64,000 nucleotides of DNA, taken from contig NC_051107.1 of assembly GCF_901709675.1 (NCBI RefSeq), positions 2,287,501-2,351,500 on the forward strand, in the 5' to 3' direction. Numbering within the stretch: position 1 is the stretch's first letter; every line of letters starts with the position of its first letter. Origin of the DNA: Syngnathus acus. Its lineage: Eukaryota; Chordata; Actinopteri; Syngnathiformes; Syngnathidae. Below are positions 47,257-61,870 of this stretch, piece by piece. Made by a program: the position numbers and the translations under genes. Under the pieces are notes generated by a model. The model was not told where the DNA came from. It saw nothing but the letters and a program-made list of their open reading frames with translations, and searched no databases.

Positions 47257-50200
47257 TTGTAAAACTGTCAAATGCTAACTTTAATTCCTGTATGTGTTGG
47301 AAGTGACGAAAAAAACGAAGTTAATATATTTGGTATGTGTTCTTAGAGTGGATCAGCCGATTAATCGGTAATTGGGGTTTCTCCACAAAATAATCAGATG
47401 AGTTGGGCTTTACTGAATAATATTTGACTGTACGGATTGCTACAATGCAGTACAATACAGTACAATGTCATCGTTCTAAACCGAACTGCTGAGCAACACG
47501 TTTATTGTAAACGTCTTTTGTGTCTCACATTTTGAAGCTTAAACCGACTCGTTCCAATCAGCCATGTCCTAGTCCCCTGAAGCATTTTCTCTTTTGTATT
47601 CTCTCAAAATGAAACAAATAATCACCCCAGTTTCCAAGCAGCTGAAGAATTCATGAAAATACTCGCAGGCGAAACGCATATCAGGGCATGAATATGATTT
47701 CCACAGCATGTTCTTGCTTGGAATCCCACAGCTGCGTGTGTGGCTCTGAGCCCTCCAATGCCACATTGTTGAATGTGACTATATGCTGGCCCAAAGGCAG
47801 ACACAGTGAATATGAGCAGAACAAACTCCAGACAATAAGAAGGCTGGCACATCAATAACCGCTAGGCTGTAGCTTAGCGGGTTGGGGGGGTTATTGGTTT
47901 AATTCTCAAAATAAGCAAAGATGGGAGGCTGCGTAAGAGCAAACAACTGAGGGGATTGGAAGCGTTTATGTGTGTAAGCGTGTGCTCAAAATCCAATCTA
48001 CCATATTTTTCAACACGTACAGAAGGCCGAGCGCAAATATTAACACTGCATCTATTGGGAGGCAATCTGGCCGTCACCATATTGTTGTTGTTTTTGCAGA
48101 AGCAAACAAGAGCTGAGCAGACAGCAAGCATTGGCTCTGTTGTTTTGGTAAATCAGTAGTCGGTTCAATGCCTTCCATTTTTTCTTTTTTGCCGCATGTC
48201 TGGCTTCTTGCGCGGCTCCCCCGGAACAATAGCGTTTGTGCGTTGTTTTCTATTGAATGCCATTTTATTTAGAGCGTTAGTGCCGTGGAGGGCGGCCTGG
48301 CGGGGTAATCTCATTATTTTTGTGTGGCAGCTAATCGCGTTTTATTTGACTGTTGTTTTTTTTTAACTTTCCCTGGACTGTTTTTAATTACACTTTTACA
48401 TTTTTTCCCCCTTCCCTTAGGTCATACATCTTTTTCATCTATCAAACAAAGAGTATTCCTTCGAGGTTTCTATGTGTTGAAATACAATCGGAGGTAGATG
48501 AACTAATGAAGACCCTGCCATTGATCTTAAGAGACAACTGCGAGATCGTAGTTATGAATGTCATGTCTCTATTTTTAACCGAGCGAGCTACTCCGACAGC
48601 CGCACCTGTTTTTCTTTGAAGCTATCATTGGGAAAGCTCTTTTTTTTTCCCCCCCCAATGAATAGAAATGATGCTGACAACAACGCTAACATGCTCTTTA
48701 AAGTGCAAACACACACGCCCACACACACACTGACATCTTGGTAAAGTTGTCGTATATTTTTACCCTGTTGAACAGATGACTTTGCCTCCGTGATAACGTG
48801 AAGCCTCTATCTTAGGCGGGAGCTGTGACGTCTATTAGATCTATAAATCATGTTAGCCGGTGGATGGGAAGGAGGAGGGGAGGGGGGGGTGCGGTGAGAG
48901 CTCAGGGTCGTAAATCTCATTACCTGAGACGGCTGGCGAACCCCCCGCCGCTGCCTCACCCTGTCCTCAATCTCTCCCATTATCAGCTGACCTTGACCGC
49001 CAACGCAGACACTTACACTCAATCAAGGCCGCGTGGTTTGTGTGTGCGTCGCTCGGTGTGTACCTGTCATATTTAGGTGGTGATATTAAGGGGCCCCTAC
49101 CTTTAACGAGGCCGGTGGATACTTAAAAAAAATATATATATCTGCTGTTGTCTCGTTTGCACGCACCCGATTGACCAATCTGTTTATGCAAATGAGGGCG
49201 ATTTGTTAGTTCAATTAACAATAAAGGGGCTGCGGCATACCTACTGTTTGATATGTTAACATTTAATTTGAGGAAACAGAAGAGGAAGGAGAGAAATGAT
49301 CATCGCTGTAATTATGGGAGGTCTGCCGATCACACGCGCCTATTATTGCCTTTAGAGTGGAGGCAAAAATAAATGTGTGAGTAAAGGCAGCAATCACATG
49401 GAGTCATTTTCTTCCTTGAAAGCCCATCAGCACCTCTTAGCTTCTCTAAAAATACATCACGCATCTAGGGTGTTGGAGATGCTATTAAATTCACTTGTGG
49501 AATGAGTCGTGGAACATGTTGACAGATATGACAACCGTAAAAAAAAATAAAAATGCAGATTATATTGAGAAATATAAAAACCGCACTCAGACTAATAGTC
49601 AAAGGTAATTTCAATTTATTATACGTCGCTGTCGGGCCGAATCCTCGTATTTGTATACATGTATAAAAAAAAATCATATACTGCTAATTTATACTCTAGC
49701 ACCAATCTAACACCTCCCAAAAATTCACCACGAAGTTTATTACGTAGTCATAGTCGATGGAGGAATAGGTGGAAATTGATTAGCATGCTAACTTACCTTT
49801 ACTCAGAAGAGGTGAAGTAATAAGACACTTCTCAGGCACTTGAGGTGTCTAGTAGAGTTAATTGATTTACTCTTAATCTATTTACACTTTGGATTGGTTA
49901 ATCAAAGATCACGTAGGGGACTTCAATATCAATGGCGAGGTTTCTTTTCGACAGCGACAGTGTTTTTATGAATCAGGCTAGTATTTCAAATAGTTCCAAA
50001 ACTGGTTCTTCTGTCTTATGAGCAACACATTTCCAGAAGGTAGTTTTTTTTTTAAAAGCTGACTGTCTGCTAAAAGAAAAAACTAGAAGTAAACACGAGA
50101 CTAGATATTGAAGGAACATTGCAGTCAGCCGCATTGACACCCACTCCAAGTGCATCAATATTTTCAGACCAGCGAAATAAACTTGGCAAAACTTTGCCAA

Positions 50201-51800
50201 ACATCTAGGTCACAATGGGTGAAAGGCTTTTTGTTGTCTAAATAAAACCCTTGGTGATAGCCTTGATTCTTCATCTGGCTGAGCTGAGCTCTCTGTCTTT
50301 CGGCTGCCTACAAGCGCCAGTCAAACAGACATAATGAATGTTTGACATCCAAGCAGAGTCGTTTGCCGCCTGCAGCCTCAATATCTCTTCGACTCCTCTG
50401 GCTCTGTTGTCCGCTTCTTCCTAGCCCTTTTTTTTTTTTCTTCTTCTACTTGTTCCATTATCTTTGTGCTCTCCAGCTCGGTTACTCTCCCACTTAAAAG
50501 CATGAAAAAGATATTTTTGTGTGCCACTAGAAAATCATTTCATATAATTTCATCTGTGGCCTGCGGAATATGATGGCGTGTGCTTATGCGCCCGGCTATG
50601 GCCTATAAAAAGTGAAATGATTTGACTGAAATGGAATGAGATTTATCAAATTAAAAGAGTCCTAGCGTGGACCGGGTGATCATTTCACTCTTCCTCTTTA
50701 CATCATTTCTCCCCTTTCCTTCCTCTGCTGCCTCTTAATGGATTTTCATGCCTGGAGCACTTTCAGGGCCAGAGCGGGGAATCTTCAGCATTATGGTATA
50801 TCTGTCTGTCTCCATAATAACTTATATGACAACACTCTCAGTTATCATCCATAGTCCAAACGGTCACCCTAGGGAGCCGTCGGGAAGACAAGTTCCCCCT
50901 GAATAATTCACCCGCAGAGAGCTAGTTTGCCCGTGAAGAGATGCTCCGACCGGATGGTGACACTTTTTGGTCATATTTGATGGCCGGACCAGGCGGACGC
51001 CACAGATGAGCGGCAAGGAAGTCCATGCACGGTGACATCCCATTTTCTCAATCATCAGCGTTGCCACAGTTAAAAAAGTAACTCGGCAAAACACAACAGG
51101 CGCTTTTCGACGGTGGATGGGTTTGATATATTCCGTGAGGAAACGGAATAAGGAGAGGCCCCAGTCAGATGTTTGATGAGGCGCTGAAGGCAAGCGGGTG
51201 GAGAAGAGGGAAAGAAAAAAAAAACACCTTCCTTTGTACTTTGTATCCCACTGATCCACATAATAGCATCATAACATCAGACTGCCGACTGAGTGAGAGT
51301 CTAAGTGTCCTCTACGATCAAGTAAAAAAGTTCACTGGCATTCTAGAAAGCATTCCTTTTGACTAGTCGAACTAAATCCCAGCACGCACCGAGAAAGGGT
51401 ACACGTAATCACGAGTAACTTCCTCCTTTTTCCTCCTCTGACTATTCTTGATTGCAAAAGTCACTCATGGCACCATCATTCAGTTCCGCTTCGGCAGGCG
51501 CAGGAACACCTGAGGGGGAACAGAGTCGCTCGTTTGTTTTTCCTGTGTCTCTTCCATCAGAGGGGACCGGGTCTCATTAGTGTTTTTTGGCCCCTGTAGG
51601 GTCCCGCAGCCCTGCAACCTGCCTAGCAAACCAACCACCCCCCCCTTGGGTTTGGAGTCCTAAACACAACAAAAACCATTGAAAGAAAATAGTGAGCTAG
51701 CATCCCTAATGCCCAAATCTTTACACCTCAAAAACACAATTATGCTAATGCCAGGAATCATTTGCCATTCCATCTCAAATTTAATGCAGCCTTTTAGTGG
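47257..51800. other. Gene desert block 6
   Basis: No gene recognised. Candidate regulatory stretches lie near 48,190-48,350, 48,780-49,060 and 49,140-49,440. The 49,140-49,440 stretch holds TTTATGCAAATGAGG, an octamer, followed by AACAATAAAGG. Positions 50,320-50,480 are pyrimidine-rich. Confidence 0.45.
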
Positions 51801-54800
51801 GTAGAAAGCTAATTAGAGGCTTTAATTAACATGTGCGACACAAACCCAAGAGAAGTGCGAAGAGCCTGTCGATCACGCGGGAGGGAGCGCGGCGAAAAGG
51901 AAGTCTGAAAGCTATGCAAATGAGGCGGGGGGGGGGGGGGGGGGGGGGCGGGAGGCTCGGATCTTTGCCGCTACAACGCTTTCTGTAAATATCACCGTGA
52001 CCCGTAGACGGAGCAGAGTCATCTCATTAACACCGACAGAAAGGTGTCCCCGGTAAGCAGCCCGCCGAGGGTCAGCAGTCAATGATGCAACCTGAGCTCA
52101 ACTCGGGTGCAGTCATTAAGCCGCTGTCAAAACGCAGGATTCTGGGCTGTGATCCGTAATGCACCATTTCCTTCAAAAGTTACAACCTCGGGTAAACTAC
52201 CTGAGGATATATGTCCGGCTTCACGCTGGACTAGCGATCGATAGCGCCGCGTATACTCGACAGGGAATGAAAATGTACTGAAGTAGCTCTTGAGCAGGAA
52301 CAGGAACTCTTCTGGTAAGGCTTGCCCTGAGATCGTGGCATCAAAGTATTGAGCTCAGAACCAGAACCATCTCACTAAAAATTCAATATAATACAAAATG
52401 TCGTAAAATAGTGAACTAAGGGGATCTTGGATTATGTTTTTTTTTAATTAAATCCTTAGGGCAACGTGTGGACAAATGAATCACCTCAGTCAGCCAGTAT
52501 TACTCATGCCAGTAACTGCAAGAAAATAGTTTGAGCCACAGGGAGTAGAAAGATTACAAATAGCAGATGGAAATAGGCAAAGTGGAGGAAATGTAGCATC
52601 AAGGCGCCGAGCGAACAAATATTCCGTTTTTATTGACTTTGACTGAGCTTTCAGCAACTGTGGAATAGATTTACGTTTTCCCAAGGATTGCTTCACTGGC
52701 AGTGTGATACTCAATTTAAAAGATATTCTGGCTCTTTATTCCCTCCCTTTATTTGCCTGCCTTAAGTGCTTTGTGTTTCCTTGGGTGGATTTCATTAAGA
52801 GGGGAAAAGTGCGGAGGATTACATTTTCACTTTTGCTGCTTCAACTTCGATTAGCTTAAAGAATATTACACGGCGATGGGATATTTTTTCTCTATCATCT
52901 TTCATTTGGTTGCAAAGCACTTTTGTGGATATTAGCTCTGTATTGTTGGCTTTTTTTTCCTCCCCAATGAAGATTTACTTTTTAAAATAAATATTAGTTT
53001 TGTCTTTCACCCCCATGAGCTCAGTGGAGTCTCTTTCCTAAAGCTCTCTTGGCATAAATTTGTTTACATGTTTTCAGTTTTTGCATTCACCCTGCAGCTT
53101 TCCCACTTGGGGATCCCAAGCAAAAGCGGCAGAGTTGGAGGGGGGTCACCAGTGAAATGAAAAGTAAAGATTCTTGGATGTTTGAGTTTGTACCACTTTA
53201 AAATTCATAGAAAATATGTCCCCCCAAGTCCTGGGTGTTGGTTGCAGTTTTTTTTTTTCTCACCCTCCCAGTATGACCTTTTGGTATACTGTGCACATCG
53301 AACCTAAATAAATAATAAATGCATGTTTTCCCACCCGTACCGGTATTGAACGGAAGTCCGGGATTTACGACGTAATGAATACCGAAGCGAGAGACTCTTG
53401 CTATAAACCGTAATAAATTCCGTAAAGGATCGTTTGTCTTGTCACAACCGAGACGTCAAATGCTGCTCACACTCTATAATGGCTCATCGAAACTACCATC
53501 GATCATTTTGCATCCTTCCGGGATGTTTTTATTTTTTTCGAAGGAGCCTTTAAGGACAGTTCAGGCCCACCTGTGTGTTCGGGGAGTCTTCTAACAGGTT
53601 TCCGCGTCTTTTATTTGCGCTTCGTAGCAACGTCTGGACCTGTTGGACAAAATGGCGATGTGATTGAAGCACCCGTTTATTGGACGTCATAGAAATTTCC
53701 AAGGTTGTGACTTCGATTGTATATCAAAGTGAATTTTGAGCGATGACATTTTAACAATAAATGGTACTTAACTGGTTCAGATGGAAAACTGGAAGAGTTA
53801 GGACGGGTATCACTGCAGCAACAGGGCTTCCTGTAAATGTGAAAAAATGAGGTCTCGGACAATCCAATTTCCGAAAAAGACGGTCTGCTTTTCATACGAG
53901 ACGCCTTCATTTTCATATCGGTCTGCGAGGGCAATAAGCTCAAGAGAATTCTCATTACGTCGGTACACAGTATTTTATATAAAACGCTCATCTGGAAATC
54001 AATACTGTGCAGTGGCTGGTGTGAGGGGGGAAAAAAAAAAAAAGGTCATGTTGCTGCGGCTGGCGTCAAAAGGGCCTTTATAGTGAACTTGATTAAAAGA
54101 AAATTGCTTTCAAGTGCTCTCAGCAGGCCGGGAGGTTGCAGCTTGAGTTTCGCAAACTGGGCTCGGGAAACAAGATGAAGAAAGGCCGTGAAAGCGCCTG
54201 AGGACAAAGAGTGTGTGCCGGCACTGGCGACGGACGGAGTGGCGCTGCCGTCGACGTTGATACATTTGATTTGCGCCTCTCCGGGATGTCTGGGAAATTG
54301 ATTGGGTTCCCCCCCCACTCCTTTTTAGAACACGAAGTTAATATTACTTTCCCAAAAGAGAACGTGTGCGGTTATTGTCTGATGCCCTCTGCAATATATT
54401 GCATATTCCTCGTAATCACTGTCATTCATCAGTGGTAGTGCGGGAAAATAAATTGCAGGAAGGCGTGTGCAAGCAATATTTGTGAGTCTGAGCTTGTCAC
54501 CAATCCACCTGACAGGAATATCAGATTCAAGGGGGCCCTTAATTTTCCAACTGTCAAGAATTTGGAATTTATTCCTCCTTGAAGTCAGCATGACAGCGGC
54601 ATATCAACCGTCGCCCTGTTCCCCCCCCCCCCCCCCCGAAACGTTTGCGCAATTGGCTTTTAAAAGGACGCCGCACCGGTGAATAATTCAACTCCTTCAT
54701 TTTAAAGGAGTCGGATACCTTTTTTTTTTTTTTTTTTCCCTACCGCGAGCTGGCCTTTAGTATTTGAATATGACTGTAAATCCATTACTGCGCTAGTTTT

Positions 54801-55850
54801 AACTTTTACAACTGCTTTTAAAAAATTACACGGAATTGCATTTGATTTAAATATCAGCCTTCGCCGCCATAACCGCCAGCTACAGAGGGAAGGTAATGGA
54901 CTGTGACTAACAGGTGCTTCTGGACCGTTAATCTGCATAAAAACGCAGATTTATTAACACATTTCTGCACTTGTGACCTCACAAATAGGCCGCGCAAATG
55001 CCTGAAAAACCGCGATAGCGCACCGCAACATATTATCGGGACTTACCAGAGTCATACATTCACCGACCCTCATGGAGGAAGTGGCACCCGCTGTTGGAAA
55101 GAAATACAAAGTTAATTTTTTTTGCTTGGTTTACAAAAGACTGAAGAACAAGATAAATGTAGTAAACATGCTAGCTGTTTCTCATCGTAACGCTAAGCTA
55201 ACGGGTGAATCGAAAGCATACGAGCCGCCTGGCACTTGATTTATTTCAGTGGGCAAAGATCTTATTTTGACCTGACACGATGCGCGCCGGGGTTGACAGC
55301 TGTACTGACTTGACATTAAGACAGAACATGTAGCCCAAAGACAGACACAGCGCCGGGGACACGGCGGGACACTCCAGTGACCGCGCTCAGACGGGTGAAA
55401 CGCCCGCCCTGACAAACTCATCCCGCGCGATCGATAGCTGCCGGGACGACGCGCCTTCTCGTCACGGGCCGGCGAACACGCCGCCGCCAAGGTCTGCGAA
55501 TGGAAGATAGGCCCCGGAGGGGAGGGAGGCTTGATTTACGAGCCAGAATCAAAATGGAGGCACAGTCGCCCACGTACGGTGGACCGTCTTCCTGCCTCAT
55601 CAGTCTTCCCCTCCGTTGTACCCGTCCTCCTTACGTCGTTTCGTTTTTCTGGCTGCTGACAACGGCTGTAGGCTGAGATGAGATAGTCGACATTACTTTT
55701 AGATCGATAGTCGCAACCTCGTCGTTGGCCTTGTGTTCATTCACAAGGAAATGAAACCTATGAAGCAGATCCGCTTCTGGCTACCGGCTAATCGAAGACT
55801 GCCAGAAAGCACAAGAGGATGACGACAATAAAAACGAGCGGAGTTGCTGA
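51801..55850. other. Gene desert block 7
   Basis: No gene recognised. An octamer ATGCAAAT (51,914-51,921) sits next to a 22-base G-run (51,927-51,948). C- and T-runs occur at 54,621-54,637 and 54,720-54,737. Candidate regulatory stretches lie near 51,820-52,130, 52,740-52,880 and 54,060-54,300. Confidence 0.45.
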
Positions 55851-55859
55851 ACTGTAGTC

Positions 55860-56390
55860 GGAGCGTTTTAATCTTAGGACTCTTAAGGATTTCCTGATCG
55901 AAGACATCTTTGCAAGTACATTTGTCAAGCAACTGACAGTCCCGAATGGTCACGTCTTGGCAGATTCCGACAGTCATGGAGGTTCAACCTTAACTCATTC
56001 ACTGCCATTGACAGCTATAGACGTCAAAGATTCATTTTAACAGAGTGAATGAATTTCGGGTTGCCTGATGGAAGGCAACTTTGGAAATCAAGCGACTGAC
56101 AGTCACGACTCCGGACTGTCGTCGCTTCTTCGCAGATTCTGATAATCCTGCTGATTCAATCTTTTTAACCCTAAGACTTTTAAGGATTACCAAACATCTC
56201 TTGTTAAATACTCACAGTCCAGACTCTGGACTATCATTTCTTAGCAGATTCTTTTAGTCCTGTTGGTCAAACCGTTTAAATCAGAGAGTCTGATTGTCTG
56301 ACAGAAGACATCTTGCCGAGTACATTGGTCAAACAACTGACTTTACCAATCAGGTATCAACTCCTGAATCTCTTGCCCAGGGTCAAATTG
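55860..56390. repeat. Degenerate internal repeats around ACTGACAGTC
   Basis: Related blocks occur near 55,900 (GAAGACATCTTTGCAAGTAC), 56,071 and 56,302 (GAAGACATCTTGCCGAGTAC). TAATCTTAGGACTCTTAAGG at 55,869 resembles TAACCCTAAGACTTTTAAGG at 56,165. At 55,991-56,050 lies TAACTCATTCACTGCCATTG, a common fish dispersed-repeat motif. Confidence 0.6.
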
Positions 56391-59300
56391 ACAGAGTAAG
56401 TCACTAACTAAAACGTATGTATAAGGCCCCGAAGGACCCCATCAGTGAGTCCTTGCAACGTATTTTCGAAACCCACCCCACACCCACGGCGCGCAAACAC
56501 TCCCTAACTCCCATCCCACTCTTGGCGCGTATCAATATTCATCGGTCTGCCGGGTGCGTTTGTGCGATGACTGTCTCATTAGCCTTTGATTCCCTGGCGC
56601 GAGGGCCCGTCAGCGCCGACAACACAGCAGCGTTTGAAGTGTGCCGAGCAGCTGCTCGCATTGATCTCCATCCACTTTCTTTGCGCGCCCCGGTCCACTC
56701 GCACGCAGATGCTGCCCGCGGGCGACAAATATACGCGGGTCGGTTAACGTCGCGTGCCGGGACCGCCGCAACAGCTGCCGGCGTATATTCCCACCTCGTG
56801 TCAATCAAACACGTCAAATTAGCTACATTAATCATGCAGATGTTTCCCGCGCATACTTCACACCCTTATTGCCTGATATTAATACGTAAAGGCAAGATAG
56901 AAAAACTATCTTCAATAAAGTATATTTTTTTGAAATGTCACTACTCTCAAGCCATGAAAGAGTGTGTCGTCCGATGACATCGGCGCTAAGACACTGCGCT
57001 AGCCCACTCAACGATTGCATCGCAATCTGTGGAATAGCATGAGCACAATAAAGAAATAAAGGTGATTGCCTCCCTGCAAAACCGGGTCGGCGAATCGATA
57101 CGGCTGATAACATTAGGGTGACTTTAATGAAGAGAGTGGTGGCGAGATAGTGAGACCACACAGAAGGTCTGTTGGTTGCACAAAGATTCTCTCATTTGAA
57201 CCAAGGAGGTACATCTTGAAGGATAACAAATAAAAGCACGACGTATATTCAATCAGTTTGAGTAATATTAGCGCATGCAAATAAGAAACAGGTCTTAGTC
57301 ATGACTGCAGTATTGTTAAGTTTCGAGGCACAATGCAAAGTTTTCCGCTGGGAATGTATTGCTGTCATAAAATGCGATCAGTCTTCAAAGGTTAACGGCT
57401 GACATTTTCATAAATCAAACCCATAAAAAGACTAGCTCCAGTAATGCTTGGTAATATTATGATATTAATAGAAGAAGGTCATACATACCTCAGAGCGGAC
57501 GTCTTTACTGCAAGTCGAGATGCGACGAACTTGTCAGCTCGGGGAAGATGTTGCTCCTTCGTCGTCGCCTCCTCTTTGCCTCTGCCTCGGCTGGCGTCTC
57601 ACTATCAAACCTCCCTCCGATTCGACTCCCCCTACACCAACACTCCCCCCACTTTTTTTTTTTTTTTTTACTCCTCCCCTTGCTTACCCGCGCACCCCCC
57701 TTTCTCTCCTTCTTCCGACACCGCCCTGCTCCTCAAACTCGAAAACTAGTTGCAGCAGCTTTGTTGCATTGCATTGTTCTCATCATAATACAAATCAATA
57801 TTATTCATTTATAAACATAATATTTGAGGGTCCAGGTTTGTATCATTATGACTGAATATATGTTGTTATATTAAATGGGAAAAGTCTTATTTAATTTGTA
57901 ATTCTTGTCATATTAAAATATGCTTGCTGCTAGATATATTGGTAATAATTTGGCAGGGGAATTGCATAAAGTGAAAAGGATGTTAGAATCTGTCTAAAGG
58001 GCTGAGAAATGGTGCTTTGATTAAAAAAAAAAAAAAAAAGGAGTGAGGCACTTAAGGTTCAGCAAAGTGCTTTGGATAAAAATAAACCTCACAGCTGTGC
58101 CTCAGTGGTGAATAAAATTCAGTTGTTACCTCCCAAATTTTCAGTCCAAATGACCGCTGGTGAATTCCACAGCCCATCTCTTGGTTTCTGCGCTCCTTCT
58201 CTCCCATCGAGAGCCCTCGCTGCCTCTGCCCTTGTTTCCATAGTGACACTTTCCCCGACTCTGGCTCCACATAATCAAGTGAGCCAGGGTGGGGGGTTGC
58301 AGACGAGCGTGGGGGAACCAGGAGCGGGGAGCTGAAGGAATGGCAAAGATGAGGAAGATGAGGGGGAGAAAATGGGGGGGCAAACAGCAGCAAATAATGA
58401 ACACAGAGAATGTCAGTGATGGTTTGTCTGCGGCAAACGACGGTTTTGCTTTCGACTTCTATCTCGTGTTGGGTTCAGATCAGGTGCTTGAGAAAGAGCG
58501 GCATATGGCTGAGATAATTATCATGCTCATCAAACAACAGGGCGGCCACTTGTGCGCGGTGTCAATGCTCCCACCAGTGAGGAGATAAATCATAGGATGT
58601 GATCAATCTGAATATTAATGCAAACGCTGCTCAGCATGCTCGCTCGGCGCCAGGTGGAGACGCTGGAAACCTCCTCCAGTGGTGGAATAAAATCATGCAC
58701 TACACGCAGGTAGAATATGATTCCGCAGCGCCATTCCAAGGGACAAAATATGGTTAAGTCACTCATGGTCCCCAGGAGGAGAACCCCTCATGACTCCTCA
58801 TTATTTTTTTCTACAGCTCCTGGATGGATTGAATTGAAAATGGGCTTTGACATTCACGGTTTTTAGACGATAAAACCCAATGACTTTGTGTGAGCTCCCG
58901 ACTTCCATCACCATGGCCATCACCATAAAAAAAATAAAAAAAAGGTTCACTAAAATATCAGCATTCATATGATGGGCTAAAAGCAAAATTGATTCAGACG
59001 CACTTAAGTTAAATTTGGAGTAGTATCAGAAATTTGAGTTCAACTAATAGCATATCACCATCAGCCTTTGCCACACTTAGATGTATTAAGTGCTAATTTA
59101 CCATTTGAACTATTACAGTAGAGGTGTTTATGTAAGCGCAACAAAGACGAGATGGTCAAAAACAATGATACTAAATCATCTGGAAGGCAAATTAACATAA
59201 CGTAGCATTTGGCAAACATGCTATTAGCCTAACAGGCTAGTTAGCACGCCATTAAGAACGAATTGCACATTAGCATAACTCGTTTTGAACAAACAAGTGT

Positions 59301-61870
59301 TTAAAGCTACAATTAAACACATTTACTCGTTTTGAGCAAATATCAAATATACACGTGTTTAACGCTGCTGTAAAATGTAACTTACCTTTTTCATCATTGT
59401 AGTTTTTGTCGTTTTAGAACGTGTGACTGAGTTGACTGCCTTCAGGCGGGAGGGGGGCGCTCGAGCGCAGAGGAACGAAGTACCCTACAATAATCGAAGA
59501 TAGTAGAAGAAAACTACATGAATAAAATACGAAAATAAACACAATGTATTTATTTACATAATGTATTTATTTAGGCTGTTTGAGAACATTTGTTGCTTAA
59601 TTAATGGTATCATGGACAAACAAATGTATGTAGATTTATGTTTGCGTTGCAGTCGCTTCCACTAGCATTAGCACTAACATTGACCGTCCAGTATAGGTCA
59701 AAGCTCCCGTCTTGCTAAAGGCTCCATTATTTACCACCACAGGAGGCCATTCATCTATTTTAGCTACCACTGCTCCCCTTTTAAATGTGTCTCCGGGAGG
59801 AAAGGGAATGATTGTGTCGGCGCAGATCATTATTTCGCCGAATTAATCACCGTTGGAAGGGATTATCGTCAGGCACCGGCTTTTCCGGCGTGATTAACGA
59901 TGCCGCGCGTGAACTTTTTCACTGTCGATCGATAGTTGCGTCCGCTTTCGTGTGTGCGTACACGGGCCCCGCCAGCAAGGTCAGCGTGGGCACGCCTGGG
60001 CCTGCAGGTGTAGATTGAGAGCAACGATTAAAGTGGAATTTGTGCAGCGTGGATGCCAGGGATATTAATACATGTGCACGGGGATGCCGGAGTTTCCTAT
60101 GAAACGCGTCTTTCGATTGTAACCTTGACCGGCCATCAGTGCCTTTACTAGCAGGGAAGGACATTTGGCACACGTTGATGTGCTATTAAAGCATTCATGG
60201 CCCAAAGTGGGCCAACAAAATAACTGCAGATGATAATCAAATCATGCACCCTTGAACAAAAGCAGGGTTTTTAATCAGTACAATGATGCATTATTCACAA
60301 AAAAGTGGGCAAAATAATTCCTACAGCCACGCCTTTTTTTTTTATCCAGATGCCCAAACAAACTGGTGAAGAAAACACAACCTCCTTGGAGGAGATATTA
60401 ATGGGGAAATTATTCTTCTCCATTAAACATAATTAGCATTTTCCACTACCTTTGGGCACGCGCACATTTGGATTTGCATAACAAGTGGTAGCATTGACAC
60501 CTGGAAACAAAACAAAATATGCTGAAGATGAAAACCGCCATTAGAATATTAGATTAGCAATCAATTATAAGCAAGGGTTGTTTTTTTTAGCTTCAATAGT
60601 TCTTTTTCTTGGTTGTTAGATTTATGTTTTTTAAAAACAATGCTTAATTTTAGATGAGTTTTAGCATTACTTTTAGTTTAATAAAACATACATTGAGCAT
60701 TTGTCGAAGACATGAGGAAAAAAGTGTTTAGATTGGTCCAAGGAAACATCCATTTAGGCAGGGATGTTGTCACTTATGTATATTTGCAGGAAAATTGCCC
60801 AAACTCGTCTTCTCGCGACAGGCACAATTGGATGCCGGGCTTCCCCCTGAACCGGCAACATGGCTGTCATCCACTCCAAGTAATAGCCCGACTACCTGGC
60901 CGAGTACAAACTTGTCTCTCAGATTTATTTCTGTCCAACTCCAAATCCCAATCTCAGCCTGTTAGCCATCCCCCGGCTTTAGTTTAGCTGGCGGAGTGAC
61001 TGACAGTCGGCTGATTGGGGAGCTGCGGATTCCGGTGCCCTCCAGTCAGATCGTGGAGGGATCGGACCAATTATCGCTCAAGGGCACGGAGACGAGGCGC
61101 GCCGGGGTTGCTTGTACCCTCGGCCCCGGTGTGTTGGCGCGAGGGATGCGGGAGGGAAGAGATTACAGGAACTCCATCAGCATGGGCAGGTTATGTTCCG
61201 ACATAATTGGGTGGAAAAAGTCGTCAGTGTTGAGAAGGGAATAAACCAACAAAGGAAGAGGCGGGGAGGGAATTGCCAGATAGCACGGTCAGCGTTTTTT
61301 GGGAGCTTTTTGTTATCAGGCCATAAATACAAACAGACTAAATTAATTAAGCCTATCAAGCGAAATACTTGCGATTATCATAATTGTGTAACTATCTAAT
61401 GTTTCTCCTTTTGGAAATGCAATGCCAAGGATCACTATCATCAGAAGATGCCTTTGAAACTTCCCCATTTCAGTAAAAAAAATATTTTATATTTAAATTT
61501 ATTTGATTATATAGATTAGAAATGCATTCGTCAGCTTCAACTAAAAATGGATATTAACTGTAGGTAATAAAGGTGCGCTAACATTAGCCATAAAATGGTA
61601 ACGTTAGCAAAAGATGCTAAAAATAGCTACAAATAATCAGCGTCTCATTATCCACATCATTTTATACCATTCCTGACTCTTGAATTTTAATAAATGCACA
61701 TTTTAGATTGCACAATACACTTCAGAACACACAGAAATGGGTCCAATTCTGTTAGCAGTGCATTTTTACGCAAGCTAATGATTTCCGTTTACAGTAATAA
61801 CGCTGTATTTGGGTCAATATACAGTATACTTTGTAGCCAAGGATATTCGCGTATTTACTGCCACTTTTGC
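56391..61870. other. Gene desert block 8
   Basis: No gene recognised. A 186-codon plus frame (56,417-56,977) has no family features and lies in a GC-richer stretch that may be regulatory. Other candidate regulatory stretches lie near 58,140-58,340, 58,430-58,650, 59,810-60,190 and 60,960-61,230. Positions 59,000-59,400 and 60,500-60,720 are AT-rich. Confidence 0.45.

Noticed and set aside
57444-57855. Overlapping plus frames of 88-111 codons
   Set aside because: Ser/Pro/Phe-rich translations of a pyrimidine-rich stretch with a T-run; no family features.
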